NCBI GenBank assembly: GCA_029260115.1
Contig: JAJDDW010000063.1
Location: forward strand, 1-64,000
DNA from: Phycisphaerae bacterium
Lineage (GTDB): Bacteria; Planctomycetota; Phycisphaerae; UBA1845
DNA: 64,000 nucleotides
Direction: 5' to 3'
In this document: positions 29,399-38,272 of the stretch, in pieces
How positions within the stretch are numbered: position 1 is the first letter of the stretch
Layout of the letters: each line of letters opens with the position of its first letter
Notes under the pieces: model-generated
The model's input: only the letters and a program-made list of their open reading frames with translations
Databases searched by the model: none
Told to the model about the DNA's origin: nothing
Translations under genes and position numbers: made by a program

Positions 29399-31747
29399 TT
29401 GAACATGATAACGACGGTTGATAACGAACTAATCGCTCAGGCGGAATCGGGCATTCAAGCATTTCTCGATGAGCAGCGTGATCGCGGGCTTATCGCGGGA
29501 AGCTATTATGATGACGCGGTAGCAAAGACGCTTCCTAATCTTCGCAAATGGTTATTCGCCGATGAGCTCGATACGATTTCGCCAGGGTTACGCGACGGAC
29601 TTCGAGAGGCTATCAACAAGAAGCAATGGGAAGCCTTAGCCAATGCTTATGCCCGTGACGTTAGCTTTGGTACTGGCGGTATTCGTGAAAAGATGGGGGC
29701 TACGCGCGACGTCGTGCTTCGCCTTAAAGAAGAGGGCATCCACGCCTCGATTATTAAAGGCCCAAATACCATCAACGATGTCATTTACCTACTCACGGCT
29801 GCGGGCACGGCTAAGTTTGGTATTGAGCGAACGCCCAAGCTTTCTAAAATCGTCATTGGTTTCGATAGTCGCGTTCGGGGGGCAGAATTCGCTCGTGCGA
29901 TAGCCAGCTTGTTTTTAGCTTATGGCTATACCGTGTATATTTTCGACGAAGCGTGCATGTATCCCAGCGTGACGTATGCGGTGCCTCGCCTTAAGGCTGA
30001 CATCGGCGTGTTCATCTCCGCGTCTCACAACGATTTTCGATACAATGGCTACAAGCTTTCTTGTCAGAATGGATCACAATTTGACCCGGTGGAGCGGGAT
30101 AAGCTTTATCATCAATATATCACGCAGGTGAAATTTACTGACATTAAGCTGACACCCTTGGACCAAGCCCCAGCCGGCAAGCTATGGTTTCTCGGCGGGC
30201 AACCCTCGATTGATGCTAGGACTATCACCGATGGCGCGTTGGCCGGTTTACCGCTGGCTGATCCGTTGCCAGAAGCGAAGTCAGCTTACGTGGGCTGTGA
30301 AGATCGCATCATCGACATGCACACCCTGCATTACGATCATATTAAAACGTTTCTGCTACGCGGAGACATGATCAAAAACGCCGAAAAACCGCTTAATATT
30401 GGTTTTTCTGCCTTTAATGGTTCTGGTCGTAAAGCGGTGCCTCAGTTGCTTGGCGAAGTTGGGTTTAAGGATGTCACGCGCATCATGGCTTTGGACGCGC
30501 TTGATGGTATGTTCCCTGCATTTTGTAGTGATCCTGGCAAAGAGCAGCAGCCTGACCCTGGCGACTGGCGAGCGGCTGACATTGCCGTGGCAGCATTCAA
30601 AGAGGAAAACCCCGGTAAGTGGCAAGACCTCGATATGATAATTGGCACGGACCCCGACGCGGATCGTTGCGGCGTGATCGTGAAAGTGCCAGATAATCAA
30701 AAGGCCGCTTATCCGCATCCTGGCACTGGCCAACCGCGCGATTACACACTTATTTCTGCCGACGACGCCTGGTCGCTCATTCTCTGGTATCGTTTTCAAT
30801 TCGATATCGAAAAGTATGGCTGCGTGCAGGACGTGGAGAAAAAGTTCATAGCCCTTTCGCATACCACGACCGATCTGTTGGTTTGTACCGCTAGAAAATT
30901 TGGCGTCGGCGTACTCAAGACATGGGTTGGTTTCGCACAACTCGCGGCTGGTACACGGGCGATCTGGGATTTGCATCACGACACGGGTACGCCTGGTCTA
31001 ACCGAAGGCACCCGGCTGCCGGTTTATGATGAAGGTCGAACTAGTCCAGACCAAGCGGTGTGCAATCGGTCGATTCATTCTTGGGAAGGGATGGACGATC
31101 ACGCCCGTTGTATTAACGTCGGCGCGCTCGAGCAGAGTAATGGCTTCTCCATCTTGGGCGCTCCACCCAAGGATGATCGTTCGCTTGGTGAGGGTGGGCA
31201 CGTGCGCGATAAGGATGGTACGTTCGCTGCGGTGTTAGTCGCGGAATTGGCACAATATGCCAAATTAGCGGGTAAAAACCTGCTTGATCTTCTCGACGAA
31301 AAAATATTCCTCGACCCGGAAATTGGTTTGTACGTTACGCATTATGAGCCTGACCCGATCGACGGTGAGTATGAAGGCTTGTCCGGTTACACTAAAAAAC
31401 GAGGCATTTTGGACAAGGCGGAAGATTTGTTCGTCAACTATGCCTCTCGGTCGCTGACGCTAGCTGACATGAAGGTGATGGGTGCGACCTCGTATCGAAC
31501 AGGTAAGTACGATGCCATCAACTGGCCCGGCTTCCCGGACGAGGGGTATCGTTTTTACTTCGACGAACAGCGTCGTTCACACTTGACGATTCGCCCTTCG
31601 GGCACTTCAAATGCGTTGCGGTTCCACGTTCAACTATTCGGTGGCCATCCGACGAGTGACAAGCTAGTGTCACGAAAAGCCGAGTTGCGCCGCGCGTGCG
31701 TGAAAGTTGTTGAGGACGTTAGGGCGTTAATCGGCGCAGGCGTGTAA
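29399..31747 (+). CDS. Phospho-sugar mutase (phosphoglucomutase/phosphomannomutase family)
   Basis: GTGGIREKMG, FISASHNDFRYNGYK (catalytic Ser loop), GTDPDADRCG metal loop, RPSGTSNALRFH. Confidence 0.93.
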   Translation: MNMITTVDNELIAQAESGIQAFLDEQRDRGLIAGSYYDDAVAKTLPNLRKWLFADELDTISPGLRDGLREAINKKQWEALANAYARDVSFGTGGIREKMGATRDVVLRLKEEGIHASIIKGPNTINDVIYLLTAAGTAKFGIERTPKLSKIVIGFDSRVRGAEFARAIASLFLAYGYTVYIFDEACMYPSVTYAVPRLKADIGVFISASHNDFRYNGYKLSCQNGSQFDPVERDKLYHQYITQVKFTDIKLTPLDQAPAGKLWFLGGQPSIDARTITDGALAGLPLADPLPEAKSAYVGCEDRIIDMHTLHYDHIKTFLLRGDMIKNAEKPLNIGFSAFNGSGRKAVPQLLGEVGFKDVTRIMALDALDGMFPAFCSDPGKEQQPDPGDWRAADIAVAAFKEENPGKWQDLDMIIGTDPDADRCGVIVKVPDNQKAAYPHPGTGQPRDYTLISADDAWSLILWYRFQFDIEKYGCVQDVEKKFIALSHTTTDLLVCTARKFGVGVLKTWVGFAQLAAGTRAIWDLHHDTGTPGLTEGTRLPVYDEGRTSPDQAVCNRSIHSWEGMDDHARCINVGALEQSNGFSILGAPPKDDRSLGEGGHVRDKDGTFAAVLVAELAQYAKLAGKNLLDLLDEKIFLDPEIGLYVTHYEPDPIDGEYEGLSGYTKKRGILDKAEDLFVNYASRSLTLADMKVMGATSYRTGKYDAINWPGFPDEGYRFYFDEQRRSHLTIRPSGTSNALRFHVQLFGGHPTSDKLVSRKAELRRACVKVVEDVRALIGAGV

Positions 31748-31834
31748 GATTTTCAAGGCCATGGGCCGCATGCTTCAGTTTGCGCTGTGTTGTAATGTTT
31801 GTGTGCGTCAGCACGCGTGCGGCACTCTGGCCGT

Positions 31835-32569
31835 CTATTTTATGATTCTCATGTGCGCCGCGACCAGCGCGCAGGCGGCTACCGCTGCTGTTTCAGAACG
31901 CAGTATCGTGGGGGCCAGCGTGGCTGATACGAGGCCAGCGTCACGTGCTTGGCAGCGTTCTTCATCAGACCAGCCACCTTCTGGCCCGATTAGTGCTAGA
32001 ACGGATTCAGGGTTTTTGTCAATCAAGTACTGTGTTAACGGCATTGCCTCTTCGGATTTATCCAAACACAAAGCTAGGTCAAATTCATCCGCGCGGGCGA
32101 TGACTGATGCAAATGTTTGAGCGGTTTGGATTTCCGGTAGCCAATATCGTCCGCACTGCTTCGCGGCTTCGATGGTCCGACGGGTCCATTTATCCACAGC
32201 GCTTTGACCGGGCTGGGCCACACCCCGATCCGTCAGTATCGCCCAAATGCCAGCCACCCCGAGTTCGGTGCATTTTTCGATCAGATACCCCTGTCGATGC
32301 GTGCGCGGCATGGAGATGGCCACCGTCAGACGACACGATAGATCGTAGCCCATTTCGTCTATGTGTTGCACAGATATCACAGCTTCGCGTTTGGAGGCTT
32401 GGTCGAGTACGCCGCTGGCCACGTTTCCCGCGCCGTCGAATAGTCTCACCTGGTCGCCGGGCTGCAGGCGGAGCGCGTTCATGGCATGGTGAGATTCCTC
32501 TGGGGATAAGCGGTTTGACCCGACGCAAATCGCTCGGCAAAAGAGTCTTTTCACAGGCATGCCGGGCAT
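31835..32569 (-). CDS. rsmE: 16S rRNA (uracil1498-N3)-methyltransferase
   Basis: HHAMNALRLQPGDQVRLFDG, EKCTELGV, LIGPEGGWSDEE, LGPTILRSETAA-like LAPTILRSETAAV. Confidence 0.93.
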   Translation of the reverse strand: MPGMPVKRLFCRAICVGSNRLSPEESHHAMNALRLQPGDQVRLFDGAGNVASGVLDQASKREAVISVQHIDEMGYDLSCRLTVAISMPRTHRQGYLIEKCTELGVAGIWAILTDRGVAQPGQSAVDKWTRRTIEAAKQCGRYWLPEIQTAQTFASVIARADEFDLALCLDKSEEAMPLTQYLIDKNPESVLALIGPEGGWSDEERCQARDAGLVSATLAPTILRSETAAVAACALVAAHMRIIK

Positions 32570-32746
32570 TATCGCGAAACGACTAACGGCGACAAGCTCA
32601 GGTCCGGGGCTGCTCGGACCGATAAGTATGGCTAGGGCGTGGTATCGGTTCGCGCCTTGCTCGTAGGCACCGTGCCATATGCGATAGGCCGTCGGACAGG
32701 TTTGAACTTGTCGCTGGCAAAGAATGATTATTAACCGAATCGGATT

Positions 32747-33652
32747 ATGTCATCAGTGGCTAAGGACGCGGATAACAACGAACTACCAAGCGCGGATCAA
32801 TTGGATGCGCTGTTAGAGGAGGCTAGTGCGCTAGCCGAGGATCTTTCGCTGGAAATTGCCGGGGATGATCCTTTCTTGGGGATAGCCGATGTGGATCATG
32901 ACGACGATGAGTCGGAGGATGATGCGGGTATACCTAGCGTTGATGCGCAGCTTGATACAGTAGACGAATTGATTTCGGATACGCAGTCTACGATGGGCGC
33001 GGAGGTGGCCGCTAATACCGAAGTCCAAGCTTCTGTAGATGACATTCCAGATTTCATGTCGGAGTTAGCGGCACCGGAGCCGAGCGATTCAGACAGCGCC
33101 GCGCCTGATGAATCAGCGCCGGATGCTTCTGTGGAAGATATTCCTGATTTTATGCAGGAATTTACTCAGCCCGAAGTGGGTGAATCTGGCGGCGGTGTGC
33201 CACAACCCGATGAGCCATCGGCGTCGATTGATGACGTTCCGGACTTTATGGCTGAGCTAGCGATGTCAGACGGTGAGCAAGCTGTTCCGCAAGATGCGTC
33301 ATCGGCTGTGGCGGTGGGTGATAGCCCGAAGCTCGGTAGGGTGGGAACTTCGTATGAGGGTTCGGTCCCCAAGCCGACCAGCGAACCTGAAACCATACCT
33401 GCGGCGGGGGCTATTACTTCACGCATTCCCAAATGGCTTCCTATTCATTTAATTCGGCGTATCCCAGTAGCCCAGATTCGTGACGTCTTGTCGGCACAGG
33501 CTGTTAAGCTGGCGGAGAAAGGCGTTGATTTACTGGAGGTAGCCGATCGTCCGACACAACGGATTGGTTTCAAGCCTCGTCAGCTAATCGGACTAATTGC
33601 TATTTCCACGCTTGGTACGGCGCTGGTTGTTTTTGTTATCTCGATGTTTTAG
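32747..33652 (+). CDS. Hypothetical acidic protein with three D-[IV]-PDFM repeats and C-terminal TM
   Basis: SVDDIPDFMSEL, SVEDIPDFMQEF, SIDDVPDFMAEL; C-terminal LIGLIAISTLGTALVVFVISMF. Confidence 0.7.
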   Translation: MSSVAKDADNNELPSADQLDALLEEASALAEDLSLEIAGDDPFLGIADVDHDDDESEDDAGIPSVDAQLDTVDELISDTQSTMGAEVAANTEVQASVDDIPDFMSELAAPEPSDSDSAAPDESAPDASVEDIPDFMQEFTQPEVGESGGGVPQPDEPSASIDDVPDFMAELAMSDGEQAVPQDASSAVAVGDSPKLGRVGTSYEGSVPKPTSEPETIPAAGAITSRIPKWLPIHLIRRIPVAQIRDVLSAQAVKLAEKGVDLLEVADRPTQRIGFKPRQLIGLIAISTLGTALVVFVISMF

Positions 33653-33679
33653 TATTTTTGCACGTCCAGGTAGGTTAGG

Positions 33680-35047
33680 CTATGGCCTGACATCTTCGGA
33701 TGTTTTGTGCCGTGGTGGGCATTTAGCCATAGTAAGTATCAGCAATGTCAAGACAACCAACCCCCATGTTGAAACAGCCGGAACAGCTTCGGCGCAGTCG
33801 GGAGTATTGTTCCCGTTTAGGTCGATAGCGTCATTGCCCTCCGGACATTGATCTATGCAGTCGGCTACGGAGTCTCCGTCGCTATCGCCAACATTGTCTT
33901 CTGGTTGGCCGCAGCCGCATTGGCCGGGGTCTATCTTGTTAGGGTCGGCGGGGCAACCATCATTGCAGTCTGCGGTTCCATCGCTGTCTGCATCTGCATC
34001 CGAGTTGCCGCATCCGCATTGGCCGGGTAGTGTTTTAGTGGGATCGTTCGGACAGTCGTCCATACAGTTCACCACACCGTCACCGTCAGTGTCTATATTG
34101 TCGGCTGGGTTAGGGCAGCCATAAGTGAAAGCGACTTCATTGGAAGCTACGCCGTCATTAAATGTGAATGTTGTGGTCTGCCCCATAGCGAGTGGTCGAG
34201 ATAACACAACTTCAAGATTGGTTGGTGCGTCGTTATCCCGTCGTCGAGTCTTTGAGATAAATGGAATGATTCCGCCAGTTACACCAATGGTGATGTCCTC
34301 TGGATATGCATAATTGGCTGCGTCAAACGTCACCACGAATCGATCCAAGTTGGGATAATCTAGTGGATTAACAAAGCCCGTAGGTGGATCGGTGGCTACA
34401 ATGGTTTCACCGAAGGTTACTGTGCCTGATCGGACAAAATCCCATTCGTTAATAACAACGGGCAGATTGTTGCTAGAACATCCGCCACGACCACGAAATT
34501 GAATCAACGATGCACCGCCAAGAGTTGGGCTGTTTGGTTGGTCAATAAATACTATACCGTCTACGGAGACACGATAGTTTGTGCCGTCAACGCTTTCGTA
34601 TCGGTAAGTGTGGTACTCGTTTGGATTAAGACCTTGGATAAAATAGTCTCCGCTAAATGAAAAAGCCGTGTCGCTGAACATTTGCACTACTTCGTCTGCA
34701 TTGTTCCACTGAACAAAAAAGCTAGCATCACATGTAAAACCGATCTGAGGCCAAGGATTGTTCGATCTAAATCGCCACTCCACCCAGAGTGAGTCCGGGC
34801 GAATGACAGGAAGATCAGTAATGAGAAAGTCGTAGTTGACTTGGTCAGCGCCACCCACCCATTGCAGTACGAAATGGCCGTTGTCGAGTATTTCTGTACA
34901 CTCGTCCTCACAGGGATTGAAAACTTGCCAGCCTGCAGTGTCTAAAGGAAGGCTATCGCCTGCGTAGCGTTGAATAAAGTCATCTGCAAAAACCGTTGAG
35001 GTCAACACGAGCGCAACAACAATGCCTAATAGATAGTTTCGATTCAT
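33680..35047 (-). CDS. Secreted protein with thrombospondin type-3-like repeats and a C-terminal IPTL-CTERM-like sorting signal
   Basis: Signal peptide; DTDGDGVVNCMDDCPNDPTKTLPGQCGCG...DSDGTADCNDGCPADPNKIDPGQCGCG; VPAVSTWGLVVLTLLILTMAK near the end. Confidence 0.78.
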   Translation of the reverse strand: MNRNYLLGIVVALVLTSTVFADDFIQRYAGDSLPLDTAGWQVFNPCEDECTEILDNGHFVLQWVGGADQVNYDFLITDLPVIRPDSLWVEWRFRSNNPWPQIGFTCDASFFVQWNNADEVVQMFSDTAFSFSGDYFIQGLNPNEYHTYRYESVDGTNYRVSVDGIVFIDQPNSPTLGGASLIQFRGRGGCSSNNLPVVINEWDFVRSGTVTFGETIVATDPPTGFVNPLDYPNLDRFVVTFDAANYAYPEDITIGVTGGIIPFISKTRRRDNDAPTNLEVVLSRPLAMGQTTTFTFNDGVASNEVAFTYGCPNPADNIDTDGDGVVNCMDDCPNDPTKTLPGQCGCGNSDADADSDGTADCNDGCPADPNKIDPGQCGCGQPEDNVGDSDGDSVADCIDQCPEGNDAIDLNGNNTPDCAEAVPAVSTWGLVVLTLLILTMAKCPPRHKTSEDVRP

Positions 35048-35144
35048 TATCAGTCCCCTGTTTGTACCAATGGTAGCAAAATCTCAGCGCCAACTCAACG
35101 AAAATATGCAATCATAGTGACATGGGTATAGCAGGACTTATGAC

Positions 35145-35269
35145 GGGTGGCATGCCGAAGCCCCTAGGCGCAGGCATGTCTGAACAAAGATGACACTACT
35201 GCCGCAATTGCGCATAACATGCGCCGTCACCCAATCATGCCCGCGCCTGGTGGCTTGGGCATGCCACCC
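35145..35269. repeat. MITE-like element with 34-bp terminal inverted repeats
   Basis: Left arm GGGTGGCATGCCGAAGCCCCTAGGCGCAGGCATG (35145-35178); right arm 35236-35269, whose reverse complement matches 30/34. Confidence 0.65.
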
Positions 35270-35367
35270 AACGCTTGCGGCATGCAATTCTCTCTGGTCG
35301 TGGCTATAATCCGTTGTGAGCCCTGATAGCATAACGGGGGCGAATCTTCGAGAGGTGAGCTATTCCC

Positions 35368-35619
35368 ATGCGTAGCCGGGTTATATTAGTGCAGTCGTTG
35401 ACATGGTTATGCGTGTTCGCGATTCGGATGTATCAGGTTCTGCTACGTCCGTTTCTTATTGGTCAATGTAAGTTTTATCCCACCTGCAGCGAGTACAGCG
35501 TTGAGGCTCTGTCCACGCATGGTCCCTGGCGGGGCGGTCTGCTGAGCGTTGGTCGTATTTGTCGCTGTCATCCCTTCTCCGCTGGCGGAATTGATCCTGT
35601 CCCACCGCGTAAGTCGTGA
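35368..35619 (+). CDS. yidD: Membrane protein insertion efficiency factor YidD
   Basis: IRMYQVLLRPFLIGQCKFYPTCSEYSVEALSTHGPWRGGLLSVGRICRCHPFSAGGIDPVP. Confidence 0.92.
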   Translation: MRSRVILVQSLTWLCVFAIRMYQVLLRPFLIGQCKFYPTCSEYSVEALSTHGPWRGGLLSVGRICRCHPFSAGGIDPVPPRKS

Positions 35620-35749
35620 GCCAAAATTTTGTTGAGGGATATAGGACGTTAATATCTCACACGACCTCGCTAGTCGTCCGAAAAACCTATGTAGCGGTGT
35701 GGTAGGGCGCAGGGATGGTGGCGATCATGCCGAAATCTGTATTAGTTCG

Positions 35750-35836
35750 ACATGCCAGCGCCTTCGGCTTGGGCATGCCACCCGTCTACCGTCCGCCTAC
35801 TGATAAGACTGGATTCCCGCCTGCGCGGGAATGACG
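35750..35836. repeat. Composite repeat: solo arm of the 35145-35269 element plus REP-like ATTCCCGCCTGCGCGGGAAT
   Basis: CATGCCAGCGCCTTCGGCTTGGGCATGCCACCC, then GGATTCCCGCCTGCGCGGGAATGACG. Confidence 0.6.
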
Positions 35837-35874
35837 GTGACGTTGATTTTGCAAAAGTGAGGCTTTGCCGACGT

Positions 35875-37542
35875 ATGGCTATTTTGACTCCCAGTGTTCG
35901 TGACGTAGCGGTGACATCGCCGGAGGCTGATGGTGGTCAGGCTACGGCTACGCATCTGGTTGATAGCCAAGTCTACGATAAGATGGTGCATTGGCTAAGC
36001 CCTCGTCTGATTCAAATGCTTGAATCTGCGCAAGACTTGGGAAAGGTGAACGGTAAAAGCCGATTGGCTAAGACGCGGGCACATGTGTTGTATCGTCAGG
36101 CGTGTGCGGCTGCGGCGTTAGCGTGGCACTGCGAAAAACTTACGCCCGGTCCACAGCGGGCGGCTATGCAGTCGCATGTGCGCATGTGGCTAAACCACTG
36201 GCAACGGACGCTTCGTCCTAATGGGCTGCCCGTATGCCAGCGTCATCGACAAAGTCCCTATCTCGGGGCCATCGCCGGTCAGATTGTTCAATTATTGGAT
36301 CAAACAAATGATTTTGAAACGCCATCGCTAACGAGCGATTTGGTGGCCCATTTAAGTTGGCTAGCCGATCGACCGACGCGCATATGTTGGCTGGAAGCAG
36401 CTAGTATTTGCGCTTTGGCTGATGGTTTTTTTGTATTAAGGGAAACGAAGTTTCGCGATGCCGCCCGGCGTAGGTTAGAAGCATTCATGGCCTTGCAAAA
36501 AAGCGAAGGCTGGTTTCCGGAGCGCGGCGGGGCAGATATGGGTCGTCATGCGCTGACGCTGGATGCGCTGGCTCGTATGCATCAACAACTCAATTGGGTT
36601 ACGCTTGGTCAGCCTATCGCGCGGGGTATGGCTTTTGCTGGGGCGATGGTCCATCCAGATGGTACTACAGGCGGCGTATACAGCGCTTGTCAGACGGGCT
36701 TCACGAGTCCCTATGCGATGGAATGTATGGCTACGGTGTCGGCTGATGCCGCGAAGATGTCAGCCGCGTATCGCCTGCGACTCTCTCAACTTGAGGGACA
36801 ACATTTGATGAGCTGGCACGACGACATGTGTGCCGTGTTGGCCTCTCGTTTTGCACTCGCTGGTGAGTTAAATAGAAAGTTGCAGCCGCAGTCGTTTGGT
36901 GGCCAGGACCATCAGCCAAAGCATGTACACTTCCCACAAGCGGGGCTGATCGTGCATCATAATCGTCATTATCATGTGGTCGTGGCGTACAAGTTTGGTG
37001 GGGCTGTCCATTTGACGTGGGCGGGGCATGAACATGTGCTAAGTGATCCGGGCATTGCCGTTTCCTTCGCGCATAGAAGCCGTAGCGCTACAGGATGGCA
37101 GCCGGGAGTCCATGTTGATATAGCTGACGATGCGGTGGATATTTCAGGTGTGCTTGGCAAATGTCCCAGCGATCGCAGTCCACGAAGAAGTAGGTTGCGC
37201 AGGCTTTGGCGACAGCGACGGGGTAAGACGAATGCTCGGCTGATATTGCCGCCAAGACCTAGTCAACAGTCACGGGCGATAGATTATGACCGTCTCGCGC
37301 ATGACCATTACCAACGGCGGATCGAGTTTTTAGAAGACGGCATCCGCATCGTGGATCAACTTCATTGCCGGTTGCGCTGCGAGTCGGCTACGCTGCACGC
37401 TGCTGTGCATGCACGAGCCAATCAATTTGTGGATAGAGCCGGTGCGGCTTCATCTAGCAGTGATCCCATCATTGTGGAAGGTGGGCGACACCTACAAATT
37501 ACCCGCACCTATCGACACGGCGTATTGGTCGAAGCGCAGTAG
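35875..37542 (+). CDS. Large hypothetical protein, possibly heparinase II/III-like (alpha/alpha toroid)
   Basis: In-frame ATG at 35875. The first 41 codons of the listed ORF lie in repeat DNA. The internal His-rich beta-type region is reminiscent of heparinase II/III; family not certain. Confidence 0.5.
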   Translation: MAILTPSVRDVAVTSPEADGGQATATHLVDSQVYDKMVHWLSPRLIQMLESAQDLGKVNGKSRLAKTRAHVLYRQACAAAALAWHCEKLTPGPQRAAMQSHVRMWLNHWQRTLRPNGLPVCQRHRQSPYLGAIAGQIVQLLDQTNDFETPSLTSDLVAHLSWLADRPTRICWLEAASICALADGFFVLRETKFRDAARRRLEAFMALQKSEGWFPERGGADMGRHALTLDALARMHQQLNWVTLGQPIARGMAFAGAMVHPDGTTGGVYSACQTGFTSPYAMECMATVSADAAKMSAAYRLRLSQLEGQHLMSWHDDMCAVLASRFALAGELNRKLQPQSFGGQDHQPKHVHFPQAGLIVHHNRHYHVVVAYKFGGAVHLTWAGHEHVLSDPGIAVSFAHRSRSATGWQPGVHVDIADDAVDISGVLGKCPSDRSPRRSRLRRLWRQRRGKTNARLILPPRPSQQSRAIDYDRLAHDHYQRRIEFLEDGIRIVDQLHCRLRCESATLHAAVHARANQFVDRAGAASSSSDPIIVEGGRHLQITRTYRHGVLVEAQ

Positions 37543-37598
37543 CCATCAAGTTTACGAATCAAATATAGCTGCGCTTTCTAAGGAGCTGTGCCACGCGA

Positions 37599-38060
37599 TT
37601 AAGAATCGTCTTGCGGGAATACCCATTCGCTACCGGCTGGGGCATAGTCGAGTAGTTCGCCGTCGGTAAAGTATAGTGCGATTTCCGAAGCGGCTGCTTC
37701 TGGAGAGTCGCTACCATGAACGAGGTTGAAAGATCGCGATGCGCCGAAGTCGCCGCGAATGGTTCCTGGGTCGGCTTCGAAGCCGAACGTTTGGCCCATG
37801 ACTTTGCGGGCGATGTCGATGCAGCGATTGCCTTGTAAGCAGAGAACCACGACTGGCCCGGATGTGATGTAATTGATTAGCCCGGGGTAGAATGGCCTTT
37901 CCTTGTGTGGGGCGTAATGGGTTTCGGCCAGTGCTCGTTCGATATGCATAAGCTTCATACCGGCGATGCCTAGTCCTTTGTCCTCGAAGCGTTGGAGTAC
38001 GCGGCCAATGAGTCGGCGCTGGATGGTGTCGGGTTTAAGAATGATTAGCGTGCGTTCCAA
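37599..38060 (-). CDS. ndk: Nucleoside-diphosphate kinase
   Basis: MERTLIILKPDTIQRRLIGRVLQRFEDKGL; FNLVHGSDSPEAAASEIALYF. Confidence 0.95.
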   Translation of the reverse strand: MERTLIILKPDTIQRRLIGRVLQRFEDKGLGIAGMKLMHIERALAETHYAPHKERPFYPGLINYITSGPVVVLCLQGNRCIDIARKVMGQTFGFEADPGTIRGDFGASRSFNLVHGSDSPEAAASEIALYFTDGELLDYAPAGSEWVFPQDDS

Positions 38061-38221
38061 TTTTCTGTCCTTTCAAAGCGGTTTCAGGCCAAGTCCCAGC
38101 AACGATGCAGGGCGGGTAATCTAGGCAGATTGGACGACGCCGTCAAGAAAATAGTAGCGGAGATATGAAATCGCTAGGAGGTTAATTGTCTAGTTGGTAC
38201 AGCGGAAAATTTGGAAGACAC

Positions 38222-38241
38222 GGGTAAGCTCTTGCTTACCC
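38222..38241. terminator. Perfect 8-bp hairpin downstream of the S41 protease gene
   Basis: GGGTAAGC-TCTT-GCTTACCC; lies after the minus-strand stop at 38273. No clear U-tract. Confidence 0.4.
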
Positions 38242-38272
38242 ATGCCACTCCTTAGTTGATAATGACGATGTT

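Noticed and set aside
30356-30979. 207-aa minus-strand ORF
   Set aside because: Antisense within the phospho-sugar mutase gene; no recognisable domain.
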